Part shown: piece by piece, positions 38,610 through 48,310 of the stretch | Layout of the letters: every line of letters begins with the position of its first letter | Numbering within the stretch: the first letter of the stretch is position 1 | Made by a program: the position numbers and the translations under genes | Notes under the pieces: model-generated | Seen by the model: the letters and a program-made list of their open reading frames with translations, nothing else | The model's database searches: none | Told to the model about the DNA's origin: nothing | Assembly: GCF_003073375.1 (NCBI RefSeq) | Contig: NZ_CP029002.1 | Location: 1,288,001-1,352,000 of the forward strand | Source: Lysinibacillus sp. 2017 | GTDB lineage: Bacteria; Bacillota; Bacilli; Bacillales_A; Planococcaceae | Reading direction: 5' to 3' | Length of the DNA: 64,000 nt

Positions 38610-39703
38610 CACGTAATGTTTTCGTAATCGGACTTGGACTAATTGGTGGATCTGTTGCACTAGCTCTACAAAAGGCCCCGCGTACGAAAGTGTTTGGCTA
38701 CGACTACCATGAAAAAACAAGACAATTAGCTAGCACATTAGGCGTCGTGAACGAAGTTGTAGAAGATCCTGCTGCATTTGCCAAACAAGCAGATGTCATT
38801 ATTTTTGGTACACCTGTTACTATCACGCTCGAATTTATGGAACAATTAAAATCATGGGACTTAAAGCGCGGCGTTATCCTTACAGATACAGGTAGTACGA
38901 AGGCGCAAATTATGGAGAAGGCTAAGGAATTACGCGAATTGGGGATCACGTTTATCGGGGGGCACCCAATGGCAGGCTCGCATAAAAGTGGGATTACTGC
39001 TGCGAAACCGTACTTACTCGAAAATGCGTATTATATGCTAACACCAAATGAAGGTGAAGAAATCGAGAAGCTTGCCGCACTTGATGATTTGCTAAAATTT
39101 ACGTTAGGGAAGATGGTAGTTGTGGACGCGAAAGTACATGACCATATGACGGCAGTTGTCAGTCATTTTCCACATATTGTTGCTGCTTCGTTAGTCCATC
39201 AGTTAAACTTTGAGAAGAAAACTTTTCCGATGACGACATCACTTGCTGCTGGTGGGTTCCGGGATATTACTCGTATCGCCTCATCAAATCCGACACTTTG
39301 GCGTGATATTACAATGCAAAACCGTAAAGAGCTTGTTGGCCAATTAGATACGTGGCTTGATGAGATGGGTCGTGTACGTCATTTGCTTGAAGCAGGTGAC
39401 GAAGCAGCGATTGAAACGTATTTTTCACATGCACGTGATGTTCGAGATAATCTACCAATCGCAAATGGTGCGTTATATGTGCCATATGATTTATATGTAG
39501 ATATCCCAGACTATCCGGGTGTTATTTCAGAAATAACGGGCTATTTAGCTGAAGAAAATATTAGTATTACAAATATTCGTATTGTGGAAACACGCGTCGA
39601 CGTTTTCGGGATTCTTGTGATCAGTTTCCAATCAAATGAAGATCGTGAACGCGCTGCAAAATGCATTGCCACTAAGGCAAATTACGATACGCATATTTCA
39701 TAA
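38606..39703 (+). CDS. tyrA: Prephenate dehydrogenase
   Basis: A 365-aa enzyme that oxidatively decarboxylates prephenate to 4-hydroxyphenylpyruvate for tyrosine. The NAD motif is GLGLIGGSVALAL (9-21) and the catalytic segment is GGHPMAGSHKSG. A C-terminal ACT domain (about 292-365, VDIPDYPGVISEITGYLAEE) suggests feedback control by an aromatic amino acid. It overlaps hisC by 4 bp, and a terminator follows. Confidence 0.95.
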   Translation: MTRNVFVIGLGLIGGSVALALQKAPRTKVFGYDYHEKTRQLASTLGVVNEVVEDPAAFAKQADVIIFGTPVTITLEFMEQLKSWDLKRGVILTDTGSTKAQIMEKAKELRELGITFIGGHPMAGSHKSGITAAKPYLLENAYYMLTPNEGEEIEKLAALDDLLKFTLGKMVVVDAKVHDHMTAVVSHFPHIVAASLVHQLNFEKKTFPMTTSLAAGGFRDITRIASSNPTLWRDITMQNRKELVGQLDTWLDEMGRVRHLLEAGDEAAIETYFSHARDVRDNLPIANGALYVPYDLYVDIPDYPGVISEITGYLAEENISITNIRIVETRVDVFGILVISFQSNEDRERAAKCIATKANYDTHIS

Positions 39704-39709
39704 ACACCG

Positions 39710-39739
39710 CATCTCGCTCATCAGGCGAGATGTATTTTT
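39710..39739 (+). terminator. Hairpin between tyrA and aroA
   Basis: An 8-bp perfect stem CATCTCGC with GCGAGATG followed by TATTTTTC. It may attenuate or end transcription before aroA. Confidence 0.65.
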
Positions 39740-39755
39740 CTAGGGAGGGATTTTA

Positions 39756-41045
39756 TTGACTTCAAAAATATTGAATTATAAGCAATCATCATTACAAGGT
39801 GAAATTACCGTACCCGGTGATAAATCCATTTCCCATCGCTCGGTAATGTTTGGATCGATTGCAAAAGGTAAAACAACGGTGAATGGCTTTTTATTAGGGG
39901 AAGATTGTCTGAGTACGATTGATTGCTTTAAAAAGCTTGGCGTTCAGATTGAAGTAGACGGGACGAATGTAACAATTGAAAGTCCAGGCATGGAAGGCTG
40001 GTCGGAACCGAAAGAAGTACTTTATACCGGAAACTCTGGTACGACAACACGTTTAATGCTCGGCATTTTATCGGGCACGAATTTACATACGGTCATGACG
40101 GGTGATGCTTCAATTGGCAAGCGTCCAATGCGTCGCGTAGCAGATCCACTTCGTTTAATGGGTGCGCAAATTGCGGGCCGTGAAAACGGACAATATACAC
40201 CACTTGCCATTCAGGGAAGCCAATTAAAAGCAATTGATTATAAAATGCCTGTTGCGAGTGCACAAGTGAAATCTGCTGTTTTACTTGCTGGACTTCGTGC
40301 AAAAGGGACGACAATTGTTCGTGAACGTGAAGTATCACGTGATCACACTGAGCGTATGCTACGCCAATTTGGCGCGGAAATTTCGGTGGAAAACGGCGTA
40401 ATTTCATTTGAAGGTGGCCAAGCGTTGACAGGGACACATGTGAATGTACCTGGCGACATTTCATCTGCGGCCTTTTTCTTAGTTGCGGGTGCCATTACGG
40501 AAAATAGCCGTATTGTGATGAATAATGTCGGCATAAATGAAACGCGCGATGGCATCATAGAAGTACTTCAAAATATGGGAGCCCATATGACAATTGACAT
40601 TGACGATGAAAACGCAGCAGAACCAACTGCAACGATTACAATCGAAACTTCACATTTAAACGGAACTACTATTGAGGGAGCCATCATTCCTCGCTTAATC
40701 GATGAAATTCCAATTATCGCGTTACTCGCAACACAAGCGAATGGCAAAACAATTATTAAAGACGCGGAAGAGTTAAAAGTAAAAGAAACGAATCGTATCG
40801 ACGCGGTAGTCAATGAACTAAAAAAATTAGGTGCTCATATCGAAGCGACAGAAGACGGCATGATTATTGACGGTCCTACAAAATTAACAGGGGCTTCATT
40901 AAAAACATACGGCGACCATCGTATCGGTATGATGGGTGCTGTGGCCGCATTAATAGCGGAGGGCGAAGTCGAATTAGACGATGCACAGTGTATCGCTGTT
41001 TCGTATCCAAATTTCTTCGTGCATCTGAATAGTCTAGTCAAATAA
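39756..41045 (+). CDS. aroA: 3-phosphoshikimate 1-carboxyvinyltransferase (EPSP synthase)
   Basis: A 429-aa enzyme (AroE in B. subtilis) that joins PEP and shikimate-3-phosphate. Signatures are [15 protein letters not shown] (19-33), [16 protein letters not shown] and [10 protein letters not shown]. The GDKSISHR and GNSGTTTR pattern is that of Gram-positive enzymes. The start is TTG 39756, 6 nt after AGGGAGGG. It lies last in the aromatic cluster, before a terminator. Confidence 0.95.
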   Translation: MTSKILNYKQSSLQGEITVPGDKSISHRSVMFGSIAKGKTTVNGFLLGEDCLSTIDCFKKLGVQIEVDGTNVTIESPGMEGWSEPKEVLYTGNSGTTTRLMLGILSGTNLHTVMTGDASIGKRPMRRVADPLRLMGAQIAGRENGQYTPLAIQGSQLKAIDYKMPVASAQVKSAVLLAGLRAKGTTIVREREVSRDHTERMLRQFGAEISVENGVISFEGGQALTGTHVNVPGDISSAAFFLVAGAITENSRIVMNNVGINETRDGIIEVLQNMGAHMTIDIDDENAAEPTATITIETSHLNGTTIEGAIIPRLIDEIPIIALLATQANGKTIIKDAEELKVKETNRIDAVVNELKKLGAHIEATEDGMIIDGPTKLTGASLKTYGDHRIGMMGAVAALIAEGEVELDDAQCIAVSYPNFFVHLNSLVK

Positions 41046-41372
41046 CCAAAATTGGCGAATCCTTTTTATTAAGTAAAGGAATTGCTCGCATTATGTTAAT
41101 AGCTAAAGGCGGAATCGAAATTTGATTCTGTCTTTTTATTTGCATTTCTGACAATTTTAAATTCTAATTTACTTAAACTGACGTTATTCACCAAACTAAG
41201 ATAATCCCAAGTTGAAAACTTTAATGGAGCATAAGGAACTATAGCAGACTTCCTAAATATGTACATTTTTATCGATACAAAAAACAAATAAAAAAAAACA
41301 GCTACTTTTCCTTGTGAAGCGGACCGCAGTTGTGTAGCATAATATTGATAAAGTAGGAAAAGGTGAATAACT
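41046..41372. other. Intergenic stretch between aroA and ypiA
   Basis: It contains the aroA terminator and, near its end, a possible ypiA promoter (TTGTGA, 17 bp, TAGCAT, at 41311-41339). A 63-codon minus-strand frame at 41096-41287 has no binding site and is not credited. Confidence 0.5.
41108..41140 (+). terminator. Terminator after aroA
   Basis: A 9-bp stem GGCGGAATC with GATTCTGTC (two G-U pairs) and 7-nt loop, then TTTTTATTT. Confidence 0.65.
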
Positions 41373-42617
41373 ATGGAACAATTATTACAAGCAATCCAAG
41401 ATGGCGATTTACAATTAATCGACCAACTTCTTGAATCATTTTTAATGGATGCTGAACCATCAGCACAATATGAAATTGCCGAAGCATTAACACACTACGG
41501 CTATATGAATGAAGCAAATCGTGTATTTGAACATTTACAATTTTTATTTCCAGAAGAAGCACAAATTGCAATCGATCGTGCAGGGGTTTTAATCGAACTT
41601 GGCGAAGAAGATGATGCACTAGATTTATTAATGGCTGTAAAAGATGATGCACCAGAGTACCCACAAGCATTATTAGTATTAGCTGATTACTATCAAATGC
41701 AAGGCTTATTCGAAGTAGCGGAAATTCGTATTAATGAAGCTCTCCAAATTTTACCAAATGAACCGTTATTAAAATTTGCAAAGGCTGAATTATTATTCGA
41801 AACAGGCCGTTTTTCAGAAGCTGCTCGTATTTATGAGGAAATTTATGAAATCGATAAGAAGTTTGCAGGTACAGTACTTGCTCAGCGCTTAGCAGAAGTA
41901 TATCGTGCAGGGGCTGGCTATGAAACTGCGCTTGATTATTATATGGAAGCACTTGAAGAGGAAGTAACACCAGATTTATTATTTGGTTCGGGTTATGCGG
42001 CTTTCCAAATTAAAAACTATGAATTAGCGATTAAACAATTAGAGGATTTAAAAGAGCTTGATCCTGATTACTTCTCAGCGTATTTATTATTAGCGGAAAG
42101 CTATGCAATGCAAGAGGATAACGAGCGTGCTTTAAAGGCCATTAAAGAGGGTCTAAAACGTGATGAATACGATAAGTCATTATTTTTATTTGCTGGAAAA
42201 ATGGCGCTTAAAAATAGTAAGCCAGATGAAGCAATTGAATTTTTAAACGAAGCGATTGCACTTGATCCAGAGTATATGGAGGCTATTTTAGTATTAATGT
42301 CTGTTTATAGCACGCAAGAACGCTATGAAGATGTTATTGAGCTATTTGAACAATTACAAAAAAATGAGTTTGAATGGGTGTCTTTATATCCGTTCGTTGC
42401 GAATGCTTATAACGAAGAAGAACGATTTGAAAAAGCATACGAAATTTATACACTCGCATATAATGATTTCAATGAGGACATAGAGTTTTTAGAAAAATAT
42501 TGCTTGTTCTTAGTTGAGGATAGCAAACAACAAGAAGCGAAAAAAATCGCTCAAAAGCTTGTCGAATTACAACCTACAGAACAGCAATGGCATGACTTAT
42601 TAGAGCGATTTGAGTAA
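41373..42617 (+). CDS. ypiA: Tetratricopeptide-repeat protein YpiA
   Basis: A 414-aa soluble, acidic protein made of about ten or more TPR helical pairs, for example EALTHYGYMNEANRVFEHLQ, PDEAIEFLNEAIALDPEYME and YEIYTLAYNDFNEDIEFLE. There is no enzyme motif and no signal peptide, so it is probably a scaffold for protein-protein contacts. It is followed 12 bp later by ypiB, the B. subtilis order. The binding partner is not known from the sequence. Confidence 0.9.
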   Translation: MEQLLQAIQDGDLQLIDQLLESFLMDAEPSAQYEIAEALTHYGYMNEANRVFEHLQFLFPEEAQIAIDRAGVLIELGEEDDALDLLMAVKDDAPEYPQALLVLADYYQMQGLFEVAEIRINEALQILPNEPLLKFAKAELLFETGRFSEAARIYEEIYEIDKKFAGTVLAQRLAEVYRAGAGYETALDYYMEALEEEVTPDLLFGSGYAAFQIKNYELAIKQLEDLKELDPDYFSAYLLLAESYAMQEDNERALKAIKEGLKRDEYDKSLFLFAGKMALKNSKPDEAIEFLNEAIALDPEYMEAILVLMSVYSTQERYEDVIELFEQLQKNEFEWVSLYPFVANAYNEEERFEKAYEIYTLAYNDFNEDIEFLEKYCLFLVEDSKQQEAKKIAQKLVELQPTEQQWHDLLERFE

Positions 42618-42629
42618 AGGGAGGATTGC

Positions 42630-43181
42630 ATGTTGACGTATTCCGTACCATTACATGATAAAAAAGTCTTCATTAGATGGTTCCTAAAAAATTTCCAACT
42701 GAAACGTCGAGAAGGGGTATGGATTTTAAATTACTTATTAAGTAACGATGAGTTATTAGAAAATGTTCACTTTGTTGACGATGCTCATTATTGTCCAAGA
42801 GCAATTGTCATGTCGACGGTGGAAACAACGAGCATACCATTTCGATTTTACAAAGAGAATATCATGACTTCGGATGCAGAAAAATCGTTTCATGAACTAC
42901 GTTTAAATGCACAAAAGTCAATGTATGTGCAATTAAACTTCCCAAATATACCGCCAGATCCTTTGTATTTGGCGGTTTTAGAGGAAAATCCATATGTTCC
43001 GAATGATGTTGTGATTAATGAAAAGGACCGAATCGCTGCAGAGAAACTACTTGAAAATAGTTTGTATGAATTTCAGGAGCAACAAATTTTAAATGAAATT
43101 GATGCGGCTCTTGATGCAGGTGATAAAGAACGCTTTTTTGAATTATCGAATTTATTGCAGGCTTTAAAACATTCAAAATAA
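42630..43181 (+). CDS. ypiB: UPF0302 protein YpiB
   Basis: A 183-aa conserved Bacillaceae protein of unknown role. The family region is FIRWFLKNFQLKRREGVWIL near residue 15, and an acidic helical C-terminus ends in NEIDAALDAGDKERFFELSN. No catalytic residues stand out. It is in an operon-like row ypiA-ypiB-ypiF before the qcr genes. AGGGAGG precedes ATG 42630. Confidence 0.88.
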   Translation: MLTYSVPLHDKKVFIRWFLKNFQLKRREGVWILNYLLSNDELLENVHFVDDAHYCPRAIVMSTVETTSIPFRFYKENIMTSDAEKSFHELRLNAQKSMYVQLNFPNIPPDPLYLAVLEENPYVPNDVVINEKDRIAAEKLLENSLYEFQEQQILNEIDAALDAGDKERFFELSNLLQALKHSK

Positions 43182-43229
43182 GAAACTACTAGAGAATAAA
43201 AATTTTATTGTGATTCAGGGGGAATTCTT

Positions 43230-43673
43230 GTGATTTTTAAAGTTAGTGATGTTGAACAGTTCCAAGCAAATAAACAATTTATTGATACAGCGATTGTTCC
43301 ACTCGTACAATTAGATTTTTCAGAGCAGGGGATTAAACAGAGTAGTTCTGCGACAGAATATTTAATGACATTAACTGCTTTTGTGGAGCAACAGTTCCAT
43401 GGCAGATTAGTGCTATTACCACCATTTTCTTATACAGATCAAACGAGAGATGATAATTTACCATTTTCCTTGCAACAACAATTAACAGCTTCTGGATTTA
43501 AATCTGTCATATTTATGACATGTGATTCGAATTGGACGTCACAAAAAGATAGATATGATATTATTTGGTTACCATCTATTCCACTGGAATCCATGGATAA
43601 AACTGTTAAGCAACGCATCTTAGAGGAACAAATTAAACAAATTATCCCTGTCCTAACAAAAGTTTGGTCTTAA
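43230..43673 (+). CDS. ypiF: DUF2487 protein YpiF
   Basis: A 147-aa soluble protein corresponding to YpiF, which precedes qcrA in Bacillus. The start is GTG 43230 with GGGGGAA. It has alternating beta-type stretches (GRLVLLPPFSY, FKSVIFMTCDSNW) and no recognised active site. The function is unknown; the constant position next to qcrABC makes a link to the bc complex possible, but that is inference. Confidence 0.82.
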   Translation: MIFKVSDVEQFQANKQFIDTAIVPLVQLDFSEQGIKQSSSATEYLMTLTAFVEQQFHGRLVLLPPFSYTDQTRDDNLPFSLQQQLTASGFKSVIFMTCDSNWTSQKDRYDIIWLPSIPLESMDKTVKQRILEEQIKQIIPVLTKVWS

Positions 43674-43734
43674 TTTGGAATTAATTAGTTTCATTAAATG
43701 TTCACAAAGTATACTTTTGGAAATGAATGCAATA

Positions 43735-43763
43735 TTGACCAACTTAATCAGTTGATATATCAT
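43735..43763 (+). promoter_or_regulatory. Probable sigma-A promoter of qcrABC
   Basis: TTGACC, 17 bp, TATCAT, in the 167-bp gap between ypiF and qcrA and about 80 bp before the qcrA start. Confidence 0.6.
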
Positions 43764-43840
43764 AGATATGTCCTAGTTATTTACTATTTGTAAAAGTATA
43801 TGTCCGTTGGACTGACCTTTTAGTAAGAGGGGGGAAAAAT

Positions 43841-44344
43841 ATGAGTAATAATCGAGTTACGCGACGTCAATTTTTAACGTACACAATTACTGGTGTAGGT
43901 GGATTTATGGCAGCTGGTATGTTAATGCCAATGGTTCGTTTTGCAATTGACCCAATTCTTCAAAATAAGGAAGAAGGCGATTTCGTTCCGACAAGTCAAA
44001 AGGCGGCAGATATCACAGCTGAACCTGTAAAAGTTGACTTCTCGTACGAGCAAACGGATGCTTGGTACAAATCTGAGGTTGCAGATGCAGCTTGGGTTTA
44101 CAAAGAAGGCGATCAAATTATTGCGTTGTCACCAGTATGTAAGCACTTAGGGTGTACGGTAAACTGGAATAGTAATCCAGATTTCACGAGCCAATTCTTC
44201 TGTGCGTGTCACGGTGGACGTTATGAGAAAAACGGTGTAAACGTTAAGGGTACACCACCTGTAGGACCACTTGATATGTATGAAGTGACAGAAAAAGACG
44301 GATTCTTAATGCTTGGGAAAAAAATTGCAAACACACACAGTTAA
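43841..44344 (+). CDS. qcrA: Menaquinol:cytochrome c reductase, Rieske iron-sulfur subunit
   Basis: A 167-aa subunit of the menaquinol-oxidising bc complex. The N-terminus carries a twin-arginine-like motif (TRRQFLTYT) and a hydrophobic anchor (about 12-30). The [2Fe-2S] cluster binds at C100-K-H102 with C105 and at C121-x-C123-H124 (CKHLGC and CACHGG). It is first in qcrA-qcrB-qcrC. AGGGGGG precedes ATG 43841. Confidence 0.95.
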   Translation: MSNNRVTRRQFLTYTITGVGGFMAAGMLMPMVRFAIDPILQNKEEGDFVPTSQKAADITAEPVKVDFSYEQTDAWYKSEVADAAWVYKEGDQIIALSPVCKHLGCTVNWNSNPDFTSQFFCACHGGRYEKNGVNVKGTPPVGPLDMYEVTEKDGFLMLGKKIANTHS

Positions 44345-44365
44345 TAAGTTAGGGGGTACGACACA

Positions 44366-45040
44366 GTGCTAAACAAAATTTATGATTGGGTCGATGAACG
44401 TTTAGATATTACTCCTATTTGGCGTGATATTGCCGACCACGAAGTGCCAGAGCACGTTAACCCTGCCCATCACTTTTCAGCATTCGTATACTGTTTCGGG
44501 GGATTAACTTTCTTCATAACAGTAATTCAAATTTTATCTGGTATGTTCTTAACGATGTACTATGTACCAGACGTTGAAAATGCTTGGAAATCAGTTTATT
44601 ACTTACAAAACGAAGTAGCGTTCGGTGAAATCGTTCGTGGTATGCACCACTGGGGGGCTTCATTGGTAATTGTAATGATGTTCTTACATACGCTTCGTGT
44701 ATTCTTCACTGGTTCATATAAGAAACCTCGTGAATTAAACTGGTTAGTTGGTGTAGGTATTTTTGGAGTTATGTTAGGTTTAGGTTTCACAGGTTATTTA
44801 CTACCTTGGGACATGAAGGCGTTATTTGCAACTAAAGTAGGTATCGAAATTGCCGCTTCAGTACCATATCTTGGTGACATCATTAAAGTTTTACTTGCTG
44901 GTGACTCTACAATTCTCGGCGCTCAAACTTTAACTCGTTTCTTTGCAATTCACGTATTCTTCTTACCTGCAGTATTATTTGCATTATTGGCAGTTCACTT
45001 TATTATGATTCGAAAACAAGGTATTTCAGGTCCTCTATGA
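44366..45040 (+). CDS. qcrB: Menaquinol:cytochrome c reductase, cytochrome b subunit
   Basis: A 224-aa membrane protein with four transmembrane helices and the paired haem-binding histidines (MHHWGASLVIVMMFLHTLRV and RFFAIHVFFLPAVLFALLAVHF). It is the cytochrome b6-type short form; the remainder of the b subunit is fused to qcrC. The start is GTG 44366 with AGGGGG. Codon use suggests high expression. Confidence 0.95.
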   Translation: MLNKIYDWVDERLDITPIWRDIADHEVPEHVNPAHHFSAFVYCFGGLTFFITVIQILSGMFLTMYYVPDVENAWKSVYYLQNEVAFGEIVRGMHHWGASLVIVMMFLHTLRVFFTGSYKKPRELNWLVGVGIFGVMLGLGFTGYLLPWDMKALFATKVGIEIAASVPYLGDIIKVLLAGDSTILGAQTLTRFFAIHVFFLPAVLFALLAVHFIMIRKQGISGPL

Positions 45041-45080
45041 TCTGAATCAGACTTTATAAATTACTAAAGGAGGGGACACT

Positions 45081-45872
45081 ATGCAACGCGGAAAAGGTAT
45101 GAAGTTCGTTGGTGATTCGCGTATTAAGGCGAATAACCGTATGGCGAACGTGCCAAAAGATTATACCGAGTATCCTGGTAAAACAGAAGCTTTCTGGCCA
45201 GACTTCTTATTAAAAGAATGGATGGTAGGGGCTGTATTCTTAATTGGATATTTACTGTTAACTGTCGCTCATCCTTCACCACTTGAAGGTCCGGCAGATC
45301 CAACCAATGCATCTTATATTCCTTTACCGGACTGGTACTTCTTATCAATGTACCAATTATTAAAATATACGTATGCATCTGGTCCATATAATATCTTCGG
45401 ATTAATTATTCCAGGTATCGCATTTATTACATTAGCATTAGCACCATTCTTAGATACTACGCCAGAGCGTCGTCCATCTAAACGTCCTTTACCGGTAGCA
45501 TTTTTGTTACTAGGTATCGCTGCACTTATTTATACAACTTGGGAATCAGTTGAAGCAACTAACTGGGAAGCAGTTAAAGCACAAGGTGTTATTACAGATA
45601 AAGATTTAGGTTTATTACCTGATGTTGAAGTTGATGAAACTTCTGAAGGTTATGAAATCTATCAAGCTCAAGCATCTTGTATCGGGTGTCACGGTGGTGA
45701 TTTAGCTGGTGTATCTGGTCCAATGTTATTAGGTAATGAATTAACAGCTGAAGAAGTATCTGAAGTTATCCATAATGGTCGTGGCGGTATGCCAGCTGGC
45801 GCATTCAGTGGTACAGAAGAAGAGCTTCAAGTTTTAGCTGAATTCATTGCTAACTTAAAAGAAGAAAAGTAA
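45081..45872 (+). CDS. qcrC: Menaquinol:cytochrome c reductase, subunit IV-cytochrome c fusion
   Basis: A 263-aa fusion. The N-terminal half resembles subunit IV of b6f, with three membrane helices (about 47-64, 104-124 and 136-153) and the PDWYF motif at 83-87. The C-terminal half is a cytochrome c domain with haem site C200-x-x-C203-H204 (CIGCHGG) and probable axial Met237. The domain order is the known Bacillus QcrC layout. It ends the operon at a terminator. Confidence 0.95.
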   Translation: MQRGKGMKFVGDSRIKANNRMANVPKDYTEYPGKTEAFWPDFLLKEWMVGAVFLIGYLLLTVAHPSPLEGPADPTNASYIPLPDWYFLSMYQLLKYTYASGPYNIFGLIIPGIAFITLALAPFLDTTPERRPSKRPLPVAFLLLGIAALIYTTWESVEATNWEAVKAQGVITDKDLGLLPDVEVDETSEGYEIYQAQASCIGCHGGDLAGVSGPMLLGNELTAEEVSEVIHNGRGGMPAGAFSGTEEELQVLAEFIANLKEEK

Positions 45873-45882
45873 ATTTTCTAGA

Positions 45883-45914
45883 AGAGGGTCAGATTTCTGG
45901 CTCTCTTTTTTTTA
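45883..45914 (+). terminator. Terminator after qcrABC
   Basis: Arms AGAGGGTCAG and CTGGCTCTCT form a stem with a short loop, followed by TTTTTTT. Confidence 0.7.
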
Positions 45915-46048
45915 ATATTTCGAATGTCTGGAATACTTGCGTAATGATGCGTTATGTATATAATTAAAGACGTGCGTAACGCTCTTTAGTTGCACAAAGT
46001 ACATAAGAAAATGAATTTTATTGAATAAGATGAAATGAAGGTGAATAC

Positions 46049-46648
46049 ATGAAACCACTTGTTATGCAATTGCAATATATATTGAACCAACGCGCATTTT
46101 TAATAATTTTATTAGTGATCAATGTACTTGGTACAATTTATGGATATTATTGGTATCAAGGGCAACTTGAGATGACTGACCCGAAATATTATATTTTTGT
46201 TCCAGATTCTCCAACCGCAAGCTTATTTTTTTGCTTGGCTATCGTAGGTTGGTTACTCGGTAGAAACTTTAAATTGATGGAAGTCTTAGCACTTGTAACC
46301 CTTATTAAATACGGCTTATGGGCAGTTGTCATGAATCTATTAACGTTACTTGATACCGGGTATATTGGCTGGATGGGTTGGATGCTTGTGGCGTCACACT
46401 TTTTAATGGCTGTACAAGCCGTTCTTTATTTACCAAAATATCGATTTGAATTGTGGCATGTCATTGTCGCTGCTATTTGGACACTTCACAATGATGTGAT
46501 TGATTATTTATTTGGTCAAATGCCTATTTATCATGTGATTGACCAATACCCAAGTGAAATCGGCTATTTCACATTTTGGCTATCTATTGCTTGTATCTTG
46601 CTCGCTTTTTTAGAAAGTCGCAAGCGCGAATATTTGCAACGCCTGTAA
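46049..46648 (+). CDS. ypjA: DUF1405 membrane protein YpjA
   Basis: A 199-aa integral membrane protein with about six hydrophobic helices. The family features include an early LLVINVLGTIYGYYWY helix and the loop DPKYYIFVPDSPTASLFF. It occupies the same place as B. subtilis ypjA, just after qcrC. There are no enzyme motifs; the function is unknown. AAGGTGAATAC precedes ATG 46049. Confidence 0.87.
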   Translation: MKPLVMQLQYILNQRAFLIILLVINVLGTIYGYYWYQGQLEMTDPKYYIFVPDSPTASLFFCLAIVGWLLGRNFKLMEVLALVTLIKYGLWAVVMNLLTLLDTGYIGWMGWMLVASHFLMAVQAVLYLPKYRFELWHVIVAAIWTLHNDVIDYLFGQMPIYHVIDQYPSEIGYFTFWLSIACILLAFLESRKREYLQRL

Positions 46649-46713
46649 AAACTATATAAAATTAATAGTGAATTATAAGATAGGGATAAGATAGAGAAAG
46701 GAAGTTCAAAAAA

Positions 46714-47397
46714 ATGGGAATGTTTATCGTTTACTTTTTAATCGTGTTATTATTACCTTTATACGCACAAATGAAAGTGAAAAGCACATACAAAAAATTT
46801 GCGAAAGTACCAGCCGAAAAAGGGATGACTGGTGCACAAGTTGCTCGATATATTTTAGATCAACATGGATTAGCAGATGTTCGTGTAGTACCGACACAAG
46901 GGGTACTTGCGGATCACTATAACCCAACGACAAAAACAGTAGCATTATCTGAAGACAATTATTATAATTCTTCACTTGCAGGTACAGCTGTCGCAGCGCA
47001 TGAGGTTGGTCACGCGATTCAACACTCAGAAGCGTATTCATTTTTAACGTTCCGTTCTAAATTAGTGCCAGTAGCAAGCTTTGCTTCAAATTTCTCTTGG
47101 ATTTTTGTTATTATTGGGATGTTGGCTCAATTGTCTAATTTATTATTAATCGGTATCGTGCTATTAGCTGCAGGTGTTGTGTTCCAATTAATTACATTAC
47201 CAGTGGAGTTTGATGCTTCAAAACGTGCGATGAATGAAGTCGTGGCATTAGGGATTATTAATAATACGGAAGAACGTTCAGCACGTAAAGTACTAAATGC
47301 AGCAGCAATGACTTATGTAGCAGCAGCATCTGTTGCCGTATTAGAGCTACTTCGTTTAATTTTAATTTATACAGGTATGGGGAATTCAGACGACTAA
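46714..47397 (+). CDS. YugP-type membrane zinc metallopeptidase
   Basis: A 227-aa integral membrane protease. There is an N-terminal helix (about 3-18), then the catalytic zinc motif HEVGHAIQH (about 96-104) after GTAVAA. Three further helices flank the C-terminal half, and the downstream EFDASKRAMN is the usual third-ligand region of this family. Bacillus YugP is the close relative by layout. In B. subtilis ypjB occupies this position instead. The substrate is unknown. Confidence 0.87.
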   Translation: MGMFIVYFLIVLLLPLYAQMKVKSTYKKFAKVPAEKGMTGAQVARYILDQHGLADVRVVPTQGVLADHYNPTTKTVALSEDNYYNSSLAGTAVAAHEVGHAIQHSEAYSFLTFRSKLVPVASFASNFSWIFVIIGMLAQLSNLLLIGIVLLAAGVVFQLITLPVEFDASKRAMNEVVALGIINNTEERSARKVLNAAAMTYVAAASVAVLELLRLILIYTGMGNSDD

Positions 47398-47401
47398 TAT
47401 A

Positions 47402-47443
47402 AAAATGGTGCTTGGCAATTTAATCTGCCAAACACCATTTTTT
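47402..47443. terminator. Bidirectional terminator between the zinc peptidase gene and ypjC
   Basis: Arms AAATGGTGCTTGGCA and TGCCAAACACCATTT, with one mismatch, T-rich on both strands. It separates convergent genes. Confidence 0.8.
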
Positions 47444-48310
47444 TTAATTTAGGGGCTGTTTTTTTTCATCAAGTGTAAAGCCTTCACCCGCTACGTCTTT
47501 TACATCCATAACAGATACGAAAGCGTGTGGGTCTATCGTATGAATGATTGATTTCAAGCGAACGAGTTCGTTTCGTCCAACAACACAATACAGCACATCA
47601 CGATGCTCTTTCGTATAATGGCCATGTCCATCAAAAATTGTAATACCACGCCCCATTGATGTTGAAATGACATCGGCAATTTCCCCAGATTGTAAAGAAA
47701 TAATAAAAACACCCTTAGCTGAATAAGCACCATCTTGTACAAGATCAATAACACGACCGCCTACATAAACGGCAACTAACGTATACATCATTGAATGTGC
47801 ATCTAAAAATGTAAGCCAAGAAAGTAAAATAACAACAAAGTCAAAGGCAAACATTGTTTTGCCCATGCTCCAGCCGAGATATTTATTCGCTAATCGCGCT
47901 AAAATATCAACGCCACCAGTTGTTCCGCCAAAACGGAACACAATACCTAGACCGACACCGACAAAAACACCAGCAAATAACGAAACAAGTAGCAAATCCT
48001 CTTGTAGATGCATCTGGAACTCATACTTTTGGAAAATCTTCAAAAACACTGATACGCTAATTGTTCCAACAAGTGTATAAATGAATGACTTTTTGCCAAG
48101 TAAGCGCCATCCAAGGATAAACATTGGAATATTTAAAAGTAAATTCATTAATGCAGGGTCCCAATTTAGTGTAAAATATAAAATAAGTGTAATACCACTA
48201 AATCCACCTTCACCAAGTTGGTTTTGCATATTAAAATGGACAAAACCGAAACTAAAGAGTGCAGTCCCGATTAAGATTCCGACTATATTTTGTAGCTTGA
48301 TTCCTTGCAT
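47444..48310 (-). CDS. ypjC: YitT/DUF2179 membrane protein YpjC
   Basis: A 288-aa protein. The N-terminal part has five or six transmembrane helices with glycine-rich motifs (GEGGFSGITL, FRFGGTTGGVDIL). The C-terminal DUF2179 soluble domain (about 205-280) has GRGITIFDGHGHY then TKEHRDVLYCVVGRNELVRL. In B. subtilis ypjC lies between ypjA/B and dapB in the same orientation; here it is inverted. The function is unknown; a transporter or sensor is suspected. GGAGG precedes the ATG. Confidence 0.87.
   Translation of the reverse strand: MQGIKLQNIVGILIGTALFSFGFVHFNMQNQLGEGGFSGITLILYFTLNWDPALMNLLLNIPMFILGWRLLGKKSFIYTLVGTISVSVFLKIFQKYEFQMHLQEDLLLVSLFAGVFVGVGLGIVFRFGGTTGGVDILARLANKYLGWSMGKTMFAFDFVVILLSWLTFLDAHSMMYTLVAVYVGGRVIDLVQDGAYSAKGVFIISLQSGEIADVISTSMGRGITIFDGHGHYTKEHRDVLYCVVGRNELVRLKSIIHTIDPHAFVSVMDVKDVAGEGFTLDEKKQPLN

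Noticed and set aside
41096-41287. 63-codon minus-strand frame between aroA and ypiA
   Set aside because: It has no ribosome-binding site, overlaps the aroA terminator, and its composition looks random.
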